Made by a program: the position numbers and the translations under genes. Below are positions 1-9,671 of a stretch of 62,213 nt of DNA, one piece after another. The DNA lies in assembly GCF_001269905.1 (NCBI RefSeq), contig NZ_LHVK01000002.1:1-62213 (forward strand). The letters are read 5' to 3'. Within the stretch, counting starts at the first letter, position 1. Each line of letters starts with the position of its first letter. The notes under the pieces were generated by a model. It was not told the origin of the DNA. It ran no database searches and saw only the letters and a program-made list of their open reading frames with translations. This DNA comes from Pseudomonas corrugata (GTDB lineage Bacteria > Pseudomonadota > Gammaproteobacteria > Pseudomonadales > Pseudomonadaceae).

Positions 1-123
1 ACCAGATTGCGGTGTGTGAAGACGAAACGAACCGAAAGTTCGAACTGACTCAGCAGCAACACACAAACTATCGCATACCCATTCGCTGGAACGTTGCCCA
101 TGCAACGCGCTGGCTACCGAATT
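1..123 (+). other. rRNA operon spacer upstream of 5S
   Basis: Non-coding DNA leading directly into the first 5S gene, resembling the 23S-5S internal transcribed spacer of Pseudomonas rRNA operons. The end of the 23S gene is not visible, so it must lie left of the window. The last part (about 90-123) is repeated imperfectly before the second 5S copy, so the duplication included some spacer. Confidence 0.7.
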
Positions 124-240
124 TCTTGACGACCATAGAGCGTTGGAACCACCTGATCCCATCCCGAACTCAGAAGTGAAACGATGCATCGCCGATGGTA
201 GTGTGGGGTTTCCCCATGTGAGAGTAGGTCATCGTCAAGA
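124..240 (+). rRNA. rrf: 5S ribosomal RNA, copy 1
   Basis: About 116 nt matching gamma-proteobacterial 5S rRNA. The ends pair (cttgacga at the start with tcgtcaag at the end), and the conserved cccatcccgaactcagaagt and gatggtagtgtgggg segments are present. It is the ribosomal large-subunit 5S RNA and closes an rRNA operon whose 16S/23S lie outside the window. The exact ends are uncertain by 1-2 nt. Confidence 0.95.
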
Positions 241-250
241 TTAAATTCCG

Positions 251-288
251 AAACCCCTATCTGCTGACGCAGGTAGGGGTTTTGTTTT
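251..288 (+). terminator. Terminator after first 5S gene
   Basis: Hairpin of acccctatctgc and gcaggtaggggt around tgac, followed by ttttgtttt. This is a classical intrinsic terminator just downstream of 5S copy 1, so the second 5S copy lies beyond it. Confidence 0.85.
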
Positions 289-346
289 AGTAGAAGTTCT
301 CGATTTTCGCCGGCACGTTGCTGTTGAACGGGCTGGCTGCCGAATT

Positions 347-463
347 TCTTGACGACCATAGAGCGTTGGAACCACCTGATCCCATCCCGAACTCAGAAGT
401 GAAACGATGCATCGCCGATGGTAGTGTGGGGTTTCCCCATGTGAGAGTAGGTCATCGTCAAGA
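347..463 (+). rRNA. rrf: 5S ribosomal RNA, copy 2
   Basis: Identical over its whole length to the first 5S gene, 223 nt further on. It is preceded by a short stretch similar to the spacer in front of copy 1 (ggctggctgccgaa against cgctggctaccgaa). It lies beyond the copy 1 terminator. Its expression therefore needs read-through or its own promoter; no clear promoter is seen in the 60 nt between. Confidence 0.93.
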
Positions 464-473
464 TCGAATTCCC

Positions 474-511
474 AAAACCCCTGTCTGCTGACGCAGACAG
501 GGGTTTTGTCG
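474..511 (+). terminator. Terminator after second 5S gene
   Basis: Near-perfect hairpin aaaacccctgtctgc / gcagacaggggtttt around tgac, followed by a T-rich run. It is a slightly diverged sibling of the terminator after copy 1 and supports a duplication that included 5S plus terminator. Confidence 0.85.
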
Positions 512-657
512 TTTTGGGCCGGTAATCGGATCGCACCCTGTTTTGCTGTCGTCACCCCAGCAAACCCCGGGGCCGTTGCTATGCTGTGAGTGTCGGGGAC
601 TGACGAAAAAACGGAGCCCGCGACGTCAATGCGTCACTGGTCATGGGGATTCCAATA

Positions 658-1293
658 ATGAAAAACCCTTATGCTCCCGGTTTCTGGTGTGCCATCGCGG
701 CCTTGGTGCTGCTCTCGGCCACTTATTTCTATGGCGTCATGCTGACTCACCAGATTGAAAAAGCGCTGATATTTCTGGACAGTGCGTCTGCGCTGATCGG
801 CGTGATATCCATCGCCATCGTGGCCTGGGCATCGCTGCAAGGGCAACGCATCAAGAAGAAACATTTAGGGCAAGGTAAAACCCTGGTGCTGATCTGGGAT
901 ACCAAGGTCGCGTTGAGACGGGTCGAGACGGTGTTTGACCGTTATTTCTGGGGCAGCTACTGGCAACCTGGGCGCACCTTCCAGGAGGTCATGGGCGAAC
1001 TCACAGGCACTCCGCTGGAAAAAAGCCTCGAGGCCCTGAAGATCCAATGCGCCGCTTTGGACAAACAGGTTGCCCAGGACGGCTGGCATTGGCTCAACAA
1101 TGCCCGTGAGCTGTGCGATGTTGCCAATGCCATGGCCCGTGAACGTTATCAACTGGACTTCTGCGACCCCCGTGCTGAATCATCGGGCGCAGCGGTCATC
1201 AACCGCGATTTCGAGGTGTTGGTATACACCTGGACGGCGCGGCTCAGGACTTTCGACCATCAACTGGACGAAATTGAAGTCCAATATTCGTAG
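658..1293 (+). CDS. Hypothetical membrane protein, two N-terminal TM helices
   Basis: Reads as a 211-residue protein from ATG 658; an in-frame ATG at 643 would add five residues. The 658 start is preferred because GGGGA at 645-649 sits 8 nt upstream. Two hydrophobic helices are visible at about residues 8-26 and 40-58. A basic stretch (QRIKKKH) follows, then a soluble C-terminal region of about 145 residues rich in Trp and charged residues. No catalytic motif or known family was recognised. It stands alone between the rRNA terminator and the DUF945 gene, same strand. Function unknown; inner-membrane anchoring is inferred from hydrophobicity only. Confidence 0.7.
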   Translation: MKNPYAPGFWCAIAALVLLSATYFYGVMLTHQIEKALIFLDSASALIGVISIAIVAWASLQGQRIKKKHLGQGKTLVLIWDTKVALRRVETVFDRYFWGSYWQPGRTFQEVMGELTGTPLEKSLEALKIQCAALDKQVAQDGWHWLNNARELCDVANAMARERYQLDFCDPRAESSGAAVINRDFEVLVYTWTARLRTFDHQLDEIEVQYS

Positions 1294-1452
1294 ACCGTCT
1301 CTCAAGAATTTTCTTTCCCCCCTTTAAACATTGGGCCTCCAAGGGTGCCTGATGGTAATCTCCCCCCACCTTTTTACGGCGTCAAGCCACACCCTTCGCG
1401 GTGTCAGGGAAGACGACGGCTTTTTCAACCATGGATATCGATCGGGTCACTC

Positions 1453-2958
1453 ATGAATAAATCAGCAAGCGTACTCTTGGGAATCGTTGTAGCAGTTGGA
1501 GCTGTCAGTGCGGGCGGCGCCTGGTACACCGGGACCAAACTCGAGGGCGTGCTGCAAACTGCCATTGCCGAAAGTAACAAGCAGATGGTGACTGCCTTGG
1601 CCGGCTCCAACAGCTCGTCCTCTATCGAACTGGTTTCGCTGGATCGTGGGATCTTCAGCAGCACCGCTCATTATCGCCTCAAGGGTGAAGGCGATATGTT
1701 CGGTGGCGAAACGGTGGAGCTGCTGGTCGTGGACAATATCGAACACGGTCCGCTGCCTTTTTCGCGTCTGATGACCCTCAAGTGGCTGCCGGTCATGGCC
1801 ACCAGTCATGCCGAAATCGAACGGACCCCACTGACCGAAAAATGGTTCGCTGCCGCCAAGGACAAATCGCCGGTCAAAGGTGTGTTCAACCTGGGTTACG
1901 ACCAATCGGTCAACGGCACGCTGGAATTGCTGCCGCTGGACGCCAAGCTGGATGAGCAGTCCCAGGTCGTCTTCTCCGGTCTGAAACTCGACCTGGCCGC
2001 CAATGCCCAGGCACAGAAGATCAAGGCGGACGGCTACATGGACAGCCTCAAGCTGACCAGCGTCGCGGAAGATCAGAGCCCGGTGCTGGTTGAGCTGAAT
2101 GGCCTGACCCTTGCCAGCAACCTCAACAAGAGCACCTACGGCTATTACATGGGCGATAACGCCCTGATTCTGAACAACCTCAAGGCCAGCTTCGGTGAGC
2201 AGAAGTCGGTGGTGGGTCTGAAGAATATCGAGATGAAGAACAGCAGCACCGAAAGCGGCACCAGCGCTTCGGGGCGTGCCGATTACAAGATCGGTGAGTT
2301 GTCGTTCAACGATAAGACCATTGGCGCCGCGCAGATGGCAATCAGCGCTAAGAACCTCGACATCCCCGCCACCATGTCGCTGATGCAGGTTTATCAGGCC
2401 AAGCTGCAGCCCTATGAAAAAGCCGCTGCCGAAGCCGCCGAAGCTGGCGAACCTGCTCCAGAGCTGAACCTGACCGAGGCCGAAGAGGCTCAGGTCAAGG
2501 CCGACCTGGAGAAACTCCTGGCTGCTGGCCCGCAGATCGCGTTGGAGAATCTGTCGTTCAGTACCGCCAGCGGTGAAAGCCGTGCGAGCCTGGTCGTCAA
2601 TCTGGCCAAGCCGCAATCGATGGACCTGCCGCCTGATGAGCTGGGCCGTCAGTTGCTCGCCTTGCTGGACTTCAACGTGAAAGTCTCCAAGCCGATGCTG
2701 GTGGACCTGGCGACTGTGCAAGCCCAGATGGAAGGTCAGACTGACGCCAAACTGATCGCGGATCAGGCCCTTGCCACCAGCGACATGTTCAGCGCCATGG
2801 CAGTGGGTACGCAGCTGGCGACCCTGGAAGGCAACGATGTAGTCACCAAGCTGCGCTACGCCAACAATCAGGTTGATTTCAACGGTAAGAAAATGACCGT
2901 CGAAGAATTCATGACGTTTGTGATGAACAAGGTGGGTGGTGGCGTCGCCGTTCAGTAA
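1453..2958 (+). CDS. DUF945 (YdgA-like) family protein
   Basis: A 501-residue protein. ATG 1453 is preferred over in-frame upstream codons because it begins directly with a signal-anchor-like N-terminus (MNKSASVLLGIVVAVGAVSA). The rest alternates beta-rich segments with an acidic Ala/Glu-rich linker near residue 340. Overall pattern and length fit the DUF945/YdgA family of periplasmic or membrane-attached proteins, whose biochemical role is not established. It is monocistronic: about 160 nt from the previous gene and followed at once by a strong terminator. The assignment is from overall resemblance, so the family call is moderately sure and function is open. Confidence 0.75.
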   Translation: MNKSASVLLGIVVAVGAVSAGGAWYTGTKLEGVLQTAIAESNKQMVTALAGSNSSSSIELVSLDRGIFSSTAHYRLKGEGDMFGGETVELLVVDNIEHGPLPFSRLMTLKWLPVMATSHAEIERTPLTEKWFAAAKDKSPVKGVFNLGYDQSVNGTLELLPLDAKLDEQSQVVFSGLKLDLAANAQAQKIKADGYMDSLKLTSVAEDQSPVLVELNGLTLASNLNKSTYGYYMGDNALILNNLKASFGEQKSVVGLKNIEMKNSSTESGTSASGRADYKIGELSFNDKTIGAAQMAISAKNLDIPATMSLMQVYQAKLQPYEKAAAEAAEAGEPAPELNLTEAEEAQVKADLEKLLAAGPQIALENLSFSTASGESRASLVVNLAKPQSMDLPPDELGRQLLALLDFNVKVSKPMLVDLATVQAQMEGQTDAKLIADQALATSDMFSAMAVGTQLATLEGNDVVTKLRYANNQVDFNGKKMTVEEFMTFVMNKVGGGVAVQ

Positions 2959-2975
2959 CCGCTTTGGCAACATCC

Positions 2976-3016
2976 AGAACCGGTCCGTGCATTACGCACG
3001 GGCCGGTTTTTTTTGC
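2976..3016 (+). terminator. Intrinsic terminator after DUF945 gene
   Basis: GC-rich stem aaccggtccgtgc / gcacgggccggtt around attac, followed by a run of T. It lies 20 nt after the DUF945 stop and separates that gene from pgaA. Confidence 0.85.
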
Positions 3017-3194
3017 CCTTGGAGCAGGGCTGAATCTGTACCGATTCTGAAGAATTGTGGCGTTCTCGAAGATGCCCCGCCGCGCAATGCAAGACTAGGC
3101 CCATTAGAGCTTGGCTGGATTCCTTTGATCCGGCTTCCTGTTTGATGGGCAAGGGGGCACTGCGACCCGGCTGGCCATGTAAGGATGCTGACGA

Positions 3195-5675
3195 ATGCCG
3201 CGTACTGTGGGTCCTCTTATTCAATGCGGTTTGCGCCCGTTGTTTGGCGTCATGTTGTGCAGCCAGTTGTGCTGGCCGGCCTTCGCATTTGCCGATACCG
3301 CCTATGATCAGATGGTGTTCGACGCCCGTGCGGGCCATTACACGCCTGCGTTGACCCTGTTGCGTCAGCTACCGGCTGGACAGGCCAGTGTCACCCAGAC
3401 CAGTGACTATCTGCAGGTTGCCAGTTGGGCCGGCCTTGATACCGAAGTGGTGAAGGTCTATGAAACCCAGGGTCGCTATCGCGATCTGCCGGTGCAAGCG
3501 CTGAGCGCTACGGCTCGCGCCTACCGCAACCTCAAGCGTTGGGATTCTGCTGCCGAGCTGTACCGGCAGGCGCTGCTGATCGATCCCGAGAATCCCGACC
3601 TGCAACTCGGCCTGGCCTTGACCCAGGCCGATGCCGGCAAGCCTGATGAAGCCGTCAATCGTGCAAGGGCCATGGTCGCTGCGAAGCCTGAAGACCCGAC
3701 GCGTCGGATGGCTTTGGGCTATGCCTTGACCCGTGCCGGGAGCCCTCACGAAGCGCTGTTCGAATATGACCAGGCGTTCTCCCGCGCTGGCAGCAGGCCC
3801 GAAATCGCCGCGGAATACATCAATGCCCTGCAGCGCGCCCGCCTGCCAGAGCCAGCATTGCGCCTGGCTCGTCTTCAGCCGGGTCTGATTGACCGTGGTG
3901 TGCAACGGCGATTGGAGGGCGACGTGGCGGCCGAGCGGGTTCGCCTGGCGGACATGGCCAGTCGCAGCGAAAAGGAACGCTTTGTCATCGCTGATCGTGC
4001 CCTGGCCGATTACGATAAATTGCTCGCCACCTGGACCCCAGTAGCCGAGGCTTATGATGACGTACTCCGCTGGCGAATCGACCGCATGGGCGCGCTCAAC
4101 GCCCGGGCGCGTCGGACGGAAGTGATTGCCGAGTACCAGAAGTTGATCGCCGAAGGCGTGAGTATTCCCACCTATGCCTTGCGTTGGGTGGCGTCCTCCT
4201 ACCTGGAGCAGCGTGAGCCGGAGATCGCCGTCGACTTGTACCGACGGGTACTGAGCGCACCGGACGCCGATGTCGCGGATCGCTTCGAGGACAGTACCGC
4301 GCTCTATTATGCGTTGCTGGAAAGCGAAAGATCCGAAGAGGCCCGTGCCTTGGCCGAGGACCTGGCGAAGTCCCAGCATCCACGGGTCGAGCTCAAGGGC
4401 TTGCCAATCGGCAACCCCAACGACGAATGGATGGATGCTCAACTGCTCGCCGCCCAGTCCGGGACCTATGGTGCCGATCTGCCTACCGCGGAGGCGCGCC
4501 TGGAAACGCTGGTCAATCAAGGGCCCGGCAATATCGGCCTGCGGCTGGCCCAGGCAGATCTGTATCAGGCCCGGGATTGGCCGCGCCGTTCGGAAAACCT
4601 GCTCAAGGAAGTCGAGGCGACCACCCCGCGCAACCGGGACCTGGAAATCGCCCAGGCCCGCGCCGCCCTGGATTTGCAGGAATGGCGGCAGTTGGATGTC
4701 CTGACCGACGATGTCGTTGCTCGTTACCCGGAAAACGCCCACGTCAAACGCTTGCAGCGCCTGCGCGATGTGCACGACATGGCTGAACTGCGCATCGAGG
4801 CCTATACCGGCAAAAGTTATGGCGGCAGCAACGGCGATGCCGGTGCGGTGACCGGCAGTCGGGACTTCGGTATCGAAACGTTGCTCTATAGCCCACCCGT
4901 CGACGAGGACTGGCGGCTGTTCGGCGGCGTCGGTTACGCCACGGGCGACTTCGAGGAAGGCACCGGCCATCATCGCTGGCAGCGCCTGGGTGTGGAGCGT
5001 CGCAGCCGTGACATGACCCTGGAAGCGGAAGTCTCCAACCATGCTTACGGTTCCGGTGACAAACAGGGCGCGCGCGTGGCGTTGGCCCTGGATATCGATG
5101 ATCACTGGCAGTACGGCGGCAGCCTGGATTACCTCTCGGCCAACACGCCGCTGCGTGCCCTCAACAGCGGCATTCGCGCCAATGGCGGCAGCGGTTTCAT
5201 CCGCTGGCGAGCCCATGAAAGTCGCGAGTGGCGATTGACGGTCAGTCCGTCCCATTTCAGTGATGGCAACAACCGTCTCGAAACCCTGCTGACCGGCCGC
5301 GAAGGTCTCTACAGCACCCCGCGCCTGCAGGTGGAAATGGGTCTGGAGGTAGCGGCCAGCCGCAACAGTGGCTCCAACGAAGTGCCCTATTTCAACCCCA
5401 AGTCGGACCTCGGCGTCATGCCGACCGTCACGGCCAACCATGTGTTGTATCGCCGGTACGAAACCGCATGGAGCCAGCAATTCCAGGTCGGTGCCGGCAG
5501 CTACAGCCAGCGCGACCACGGCACCGGCGCCATGGGGCTGCTCGGTTACGGCCAGCGTTTCCTCTGGAACGACGTGCTCGAGGCCGGCGCCACGCTGAGC
5601 TGGCTCAACCGCCCTTACGACGGCGATCGTGAAAGCGATCTGCGCCTGCTTGTCGACCTCACCTACCGCTTCTAG
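3195..5675 (+). CDS. pgaA: PgaA: outer-membrane porin for PNAG export
   Basis: An 826-residue protein, the usual PgaA length. Residues 1-34 form a Sec signal peptide ending at AFA. Residues about 35-510 are TPR-like helical repeats (for example WDSAAELYRQALLIDPENPD). Residues about 520-826 are alternating beta strands of an outer-membrane barrel ending in the C-terminal Phe (LTYRF) expected of BAM substrates. In the family, the periplasmic TPR region binds PgaB and de-acetylated polymer, and the barrel exports poly-beta-1,6-N-acetylglucosamine. It is first gene of pgaABCD, with pgaB 12 nt downstream. No clear promoter motif was seen in the gap before it. Confidence 0.93.
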   Translation: MPRTVGPLIQCGLRPLFGVMLCSQLCWPAFAFADTAYDQMVFDARAGHYTPALTLLRQLPAGQASVTQTSDYLQVASWAGLDTEVVKVYETQGRYRDLPVQALSATARAYRNLKRWDSAAELYRQALLIDPENPDLQLGLALTQADAGKPDEAVNRARAMVAAKPEDPTRRMALGYALTRAGSPHEALFEYDQAFSRAGSRPEIAAEYINALQRARLPEPALRLARLQPGLIDRGVQRRLEGDVAAERVRLADMASRSEKERFVIADRALADYDKLLATWTPVAEAYDDVLRWRIDRMGALNARARRTEVIAEYQKLIAEGVSIPTYALRWVASSYLEQREPEIAVDLYRRVLSAPDADVADRFEDSTALYYALLESERSEEARALAEDLAKSQHPRVELKGLPIGNPNDEWMDAQLLAAQSGTYGADLPTAEARLETLVNQGPGNIGLRLAQADLYQARDWPRRSENLLKEVEATTPRNRDLEIAQARAALDLQEWRQLDVLTDDVVARYPENAHVKRLQRLRDVHDMAELRIEAYTGKSYGGSNGDAGAVTGSRDFGIETLLYSPPVDEDWRLFGGVGYATGDFEEGTGHHRWQRLGVERRSRDMTLEAEVSNHAYGSGDKQGARVALALDIDDHWQYGGSLDYLSANTPLRALNSGIRANGGSGFIRWRAHESREWRLTVSPSHFSDGNNRLETLLTGREGLYSTPRLQVEMGLEVAASRNSGSNEVPYFNPKSDLGVMPTVTANHVLYRRYETAWSQQFQVGAGSYSQRDHGTGAMGLLGYGQRFLWNDVLEAGATLSWLNRPYDGDRESDLRLLVDLTYRF

Positions 5676-5687
5676 AAGAGTTTGAAG

Positions 5688-7685
5688 ATGCCTGTCATTT
5701 CGCGATTCATCCTTCTGCTGGGGGTCTTGCTGATCAGCGCGTGTGCCCAGCAGGCCCCGGCGTTCACGCCGCCCTCGCAACGGCCCCTGGCGGCCAATGA
5801 CGAGCCGTGGCCGAAGAACCATGTGCTCGGCATCGCCTATCACGACGTCGAGGACCTTGATCCGGACCAGGCACTGGTAGGCGTGCGCACCGAGCGACTG
5901 ATCGAGCAACTGGCGTGGCTGCGGGAAAACAACTACCAACCGGTCACCGTGGACCAGATCATCAACGCCCGTAATGGCGGCCCCGAGCTGCCGTCGCGTG
6001 CGGTGTTGCTGAGCTTCGACGACGGTTATGCGAGTTTCTACACCCGTGTAATGCCGATCCTGCGTGCCTATAACTGGCCGGCGATCCTGGCGCCAGTGGG
6101 CAGTTGGATCGATACGCCGCTGAACCAACCGGTGGATTTTGCCGGGGTAGCGCGCAAGCGCTCCGATTTCCTGACCTGGGAGCAGATTCGCGAGGTGTCG
6201 AAGTCGGGTCTGGTGGAGATCGCTGCCCACACCGACGCCAATCACAAAGGCATACTCGCCAACCCGCAGGGCAACCAGCAACCCGCGGCCACCACCCGGC
6301 GCTACGATCCCGCCACCGGCCGCTATGAAACCGAGGCCGATTTCCAGGCGCGCTTGCGCAAGGACGTGGCGTCGATCTCCGAGAAAATCCGCAAGGTCAC
6401 CGGCTACCGTCCGCGAATTTGGGTCTGGCCATACGGGGAAGCCGATGGCACCGCGCTGCAGGTGATCGGCAGCGAGGGTTATCAGATGGCCCTGACCCTG
6501 GAGGACGGTCTCGACAGCCTCGATAACCTGATGAGCGGGCCGCGGTTTTTGGTTGCCTCCGATCCGGACGGCGCACATTTCGCCGAAAGCATCGTTTCCG
6601 TACAGGCGAGCGACCCGATGCGCGTGGTCCATGTCGACCTGGATTATGTCTACGATCCGGACCCTGTGCAGCAGGAAGCCAACGTCGGCAAGTTGATCCA
6701 GCGCATCTATGACTTGGGCGCCAACACGGTATTCCTGCAGGCGTTCGCCGATCCAAAAGGCGATGGCTTGGTGCGTTCGCTGTACTTCCCCAACCGTCAC
6801 CTGCCGGTACGGGCCGACCTGTTCGATCGGGTTGCGTGGCAATTGCGTACGCGGACCAATGCCAAGGTCTATGCCTGGATGCCGGTGCTCAGCTTTGCCC
6901 TGGATGCGAAGCTGCCGCGAGTGCAGCGCTGGGATCCGGAAACCGGCAAGACCGGCGTCGCCCCGGACCAGTACGTGCGCTTGTCGCCGTTCGATCCGAA
7001 CGTGCGCAAAGTCATCGGTGAAATCTACGAAGACCTGGCGCGGATGAGCTCGTTGGACGGGGTTCTGTACCACGACGACGCCGTGTTCTCCGACTTCGAG
7101 GATGCCGGCCCCGCCGCCCTGAAAGTCTATGCGGCCAACGGCCTGCCGACGTCCATCGCCGCCTTGCGCGAGGACCCGGCAGCGATGCAACGCTGGACCC
7201 GCTTCAAGAGCCGCTACCTGATCGACTTCACCCGTGAGCTCACCGCCAAGGTCCGGGCGATTCGTGGCCCGCAGGTGCTGACGGCGCGCAATATCTTTGC
7301 CGAACCGATGCTCAATCCCGAAAGCGAAGCCTGGTTCGCCCAGAACCTCGATGACTTCCTCGGAGCTTATGACTGGACGGCACCGATGGCCATGCCGTTG
7401 ATGGAGAAACAGACCCCTGCGCAATCCGGCCCGTGGCTGGAGCGCCTGGTCCAGACCGTCAAGGCCCGCCCCGGTGCTCTCAAGCGCACGGTGTTCGAAT
7501 TGCAGGCCCGTGACTGGGACAGCAAGCCGGCCAGTGATATCGAGGGTGAGCAATTGGCCGACTGGATGGGACGCCTCAAGCGCCAGGGTGTGACCAGTTT
7601 CGGCTACTACCCGGACAATTTCATCGAAGACCAGCCGGCGGTGAAAACCGTGCGGCCGGCGCTCTCCAACAAGTGGAATCCTTGA
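5688..7685 (+). CDS. pgaB: PgaB: PNAG N-deacetylase lipoprotein
   Basis: A 665-residue protein from ATG 5688, with GAAGAG 7 nt upstream. An in-frame TTG 6 nt earlier is less likely. The N-terminus has a lipobox (LLISAC), so it should be an outer-membrane lipoprotein. Residues about 40-290 form a CE4 polysaccharide deacetylase domain with the metal/catalytic Asp pair in [10 protein letters not shown] and a His in [10 protein letters not shown]. Residues about 310-660 match the C-terminal GH153-type barrel ([27 protein letters not shown]). In the family it partially de-acetylates PNAG before export through PgaA. It is second gene of pgaABCD, one base before the pgaC start. Confidence 0.93.
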   Translation: MPVISRFILLLGVLLISACAQQAPAFTPPSQRPLAANDEPWPKNHVLGIAYHDVEDLDPDQALVGVRTERLIEQLAWLRENNYQPVTVDQIINARNGGPELPSRAVLLSFDDGYASFYTRVMPILRAYNWPAILAPVGSWIDTPLNQPVDFAGVARKRSDFLTWEQIREVSKSGLVEIAAHTDANHKGILANPQGNQQPAATTRRYDPATGRYETEADFQARLRKDVASISEKIRKVTGYRPRIWVWPYGEADGTALQVIGSEGYQMALTLEDGLDSLDNLMSGPRFLVASDPDGAHFAESIVSVQASDPMRVVHVDLDYVYDPDPVQQEANVGKLIQRIYDLGANTVFLQAFADPKGDGLVRSLYFPNRHLPVRADLFDRVAWQLRTRTNAKVYAWMPVLSFALDAKLPRVQRWDPETGKTGVAPDQYVRLSPFDPNVRKVIGEIYEDLARMSSLDGVLYHDDAVFSDFEDAGPAALKVYAANGLPTSIAALREDPAAMQRWTRFKSRYLIDFTRELTAKVRAIRGPQVLTARNIFAEPMLNPESEAWFAQNLDDFLGAYDWTAPMAMPLMEKQTPAQSGPWLERLVQTVKARPGALKRTVFELQARDWDSKPASDIEGEQLADWMGRLKRQGVTSFGYYPDNFIEDQPAVKTVRPALSNKWNP

Positions 7686-7686
7686 C

Positions 7687-9042
7687 ATGCTCGACAGACT
7701 GCTCGCCCTGCTGGTGCTGGCGATCGTCCTTGGAGTGCCCCTGGGCCTGATCTTCCTGGTCACCGGGCAATTCCTGATGGACTTCGTGTTCTTCTACCCG
7801 CTGTTCATGTCCGGCCTGTGGATTGCCGGTGGCCTGTATTTCTGGCTGCACTGGGAGCGCCACTGGCCGTGGAAGGACGACACGTTGCCGCCGCCCCTGG
7901 CCGGCGAGCCGCTGATCAGCATCCTGGTGCCCTGTTTCAACGAAGGCGATAACGTCGCCGATACCATTCACGCGGCGCTGGGACAGCACTACCCCAACAT
8001 CGAAGTCATCGCCATCAACGATGGCTCCAAGGACAACACCGGGCAGGTCCTCGATCTGTTGGCGCTGGAAGATCCGCGCCTGCGGGTGCTACACCTGGCG
8101 GAGAACCAGGGCAAGGCCGTGGCCCTGCGCATGGGCGCCATCGCGGCCCGTAGCGAATATCTGGTGTGCATCGATGGCGATGCACTGCTGGCGCCCAATA
8201 CCTGTGCCTATCTGGTCGCGCCGATGCTGGAGAATGCCCGTCTTGGTGCGGTGACCGGCAACCCGCGTATCCGCACCCGCTCGACATTGGTGGGTCGGGT
8301 CCAGGTCGGCGAGTTCTCTTCCATCATTGGCCTGATCAAGCGCACCCAGCGGGTCTTCGGGCGGATCTTTACCGTCTCCGGGGTGATCGTCGCCTTCCGT
8401 CGCACGGCCCTGCACCGGGTCGGCTATTGGAGCCCGGACATGATCACCGAAGACATCGATATCAGCTGGAAGCTGCAACTGGACCACTGGAGCATCTTCT
8501 ACGAGCCCCGTGCGCTGTGCTGGATCCTCATGCCCGAAACCCTGCGCGGCCTGTGGCGTCAGCGGCTGCGCTGGGCCCAGGGCGGTGCCGAGGTGCTGTT
8601 CAAGAATATCCGTGGCATCTGGCAGTACCGCCATCGCTACCTGTGGCCGCTGCTGTTCGAATATTGCCTGTCCACAGGCTGGGCGTTCACGTTCCTGCTG
8701 TCGGTGGTGTTCTGGGGCGCGGGGAAATTCGTCGAGATGCCGGCGGCCATTGCGGTCGAGCATCTCATGCCGCCGGCTTTTACCGGACTGTTGCTGGCGG
8801 TGGTGTGCCTGTTCCAGTTCGCGGTGAGCATCCTGATTGATCGCCGTTACGAAAAAGGCCTGTGGCACATCATGTTCTGGGTGGTCTGGTACCCGTTGGT
8901 GTTCTGGCTGATCAGCCTGTTCACCACCCTGGTGAGTTTTCCGAAGGTCTTGTTCGGGCAGCATCAGCAGCGTGCGCGCTGGGTCAGCCCGGATCGGGGT
9001 ATCAAACCGTTTGGTGATGAAGAAGAGGAAGTGATCCGATGA
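7687..9042 (+). CDS. pgaC: PgaC: PNAG synthase glycosyltransferase
   Basis: A 451-residue GT2-family processive glycosyltransferase. Two hydrophobic helices at the N-terminus precede the catalytic domain. It holds [11 protein letters not shown], the nucleotide-binding NDGSKDNT, the DxD-like DGDALL, the catalytic-base motif [10 protein letters not shown] and the acceptor motif [10 protein letters not shown]-terminal membrane helices follow (about residues 320-420). In the family PgaC polymerises UDP-GlcNAc into poly-beta-1,6-GlcNAc at the inner membrane with PgaD, and the pair responds to c-di-GMP in E. coli. It begins one base after pgaB ends and overlaps pgaD by ATGA. Confidence 0.95.
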   Translation: MLDRLLALLVLAIVLGVPLGLIFLVTGQFLMDFVFFYPLFMSGLWIAGGLYFWLHWERHWPWKDDTLPPPLAGEPLISILVPCFNEGDNVADTIHAALGQHYPNIEVIAINDGSKDNTGQVLDLLALEDPRLRVLHLAENQGKAVALRMGAIAARSEYLVCIDGDALLAPNTCAYLVAPMLENARLGAVTGNPRIRTRSTLVGRVQVGEFSSIIGLIKRTQRVFGRIFTVSGVIVAFRRTALHRVGYWSPDMITEDIDISWKLQLDHWSIFYEPRALCWILMPETLRGLWRQRLRWAQGGAEVLFKNIRGIWQYRHRYLWPLLFEYCLSTGWAFTFLLSVVFWGAGKFVEMPAAIAVEHLMPPAFTGLLLAVVCLFQFAVSILIDRRYEKGLWHIMFWVVWYPLVFWLISLFTTLVSFPKVLFGQHQQRARWVSPDRGIKPFGDEEEEVIR

Positions 9043-9566
9043 AAATTATCAGGACCCGGCAAAGGCCTTTTCTGGTGTTCATCGATGTGTTCTTCACGGT
9101 GCTGGCTTGGGTTGGGCTGCTGTACCTGTTGATCAATGGGCTCTGGCCGCTGTTTGGCAGTCACGCCGGGCCGCGCTTCGGCGGCACATGGCTGGATACG
9201 CTCGGGACGTTGCAGATCTACGGTTGGGTGGCATTGGTCAACGCGGTCATCCTGATTGCCTGGGCGCGTTATCAGCAGCGCAAGAGTCGAAGCTTCTCCC
9301 AGCGTCGATTGCCAGCGCCGGTCGTCGACGATCAGGGTTTGAGCGATAGTTTCAAACTGACTGACGAGCGCCTGGACACCCTGCGCCGGCCGGGCTCAAA
9401 GATCATCCACAACAACCAGGAGGGTGACATCAGCCATGTCCAGGAGGGTGACATCAGCCATGTCGTGCCGCACTTTCATGTGCTGAGCAAGGAACTGCAA
9501 CCGCCGCCCCTGGCGCCGTTGGAGCCGGCGCGGGTTATCCAGCTGCCGGCCGATCATTCGATGTAG
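9039..9566 (+). CDS. pgaD: PgaD: PNAG synthase accessory subunit
   Basis: A 175-residue protein whose ATG overlaps the pgaC stop by 4 nt, implying translational coupling. Two transmembrane helices are visible (about residues 14-36 and 63-82), as in PgaD proteins, followed by a cytoplasmic tail. The family forms the inner-membrane synthase with PgaC. The tail contains a perfect 24-nt in-frame tandem duplication giving [15 protein letters not shown], so it is eight residues longer than it would otherwise be. It is the last gene of pgaABCD, and a REP pair follows. The call depends on position and topology more than on conserved residues. Confidence 0.87.
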   Translation: MKIIRTRQRPFLVFIDVFFTVLAWVGLLYLLINGLWPLFGSHAGPRFGGTWLDTLGTLQIYGWVALVNAVILIAWARYQQRKSRSFSQRRLPAPVVDDQGLSDSFKLTDERLDTLRRPGSKIIHNNQEGDISHVQEGDISHVVPHFHVLSKELQPPPLAPLEPARVIQLPADHSM

Positions 9567-9577
9567 AGGCCGCCGAC

Positions 9578-9669
9578 GCCTTCGCGAGCAGGCTCGCTCC
9601 CACAGGGATTGGTGTGAGCCCAAGTTTGTAGGCAACGCAGCGTGTGCGAGCCTGCGCGCGAAGGCGATA
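9578..9669. repeat. REP pair after pgaD
   Basis: A REP copy (ttcgcgagcaggctcgctcc, from 9581) is followed about 35 nt later by a degenerate inverted copy (gtgcgagcctgcgcgcgaag). The inverted pair lies between the convergent pgaD and Rieske genes, where it could also limit read-through. Confidence 0.85.
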
Positions 9670-9671
9670 GG

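Noticed and set aside
1462..2973. Minus-strand open frame antisense to the DUF945 gene
   Set aside because: No signature, no start signal, and it spans the neighbouring terminator; a shadow frame.
3369..7763. Minus-strand open frame of about 1460 codons antisense to pgaA-pgaB
   Set aside because: It is a GC-rich shadow of two well-supported genes. The translation has no domain, runs through both genes and has no ribosome binding site.
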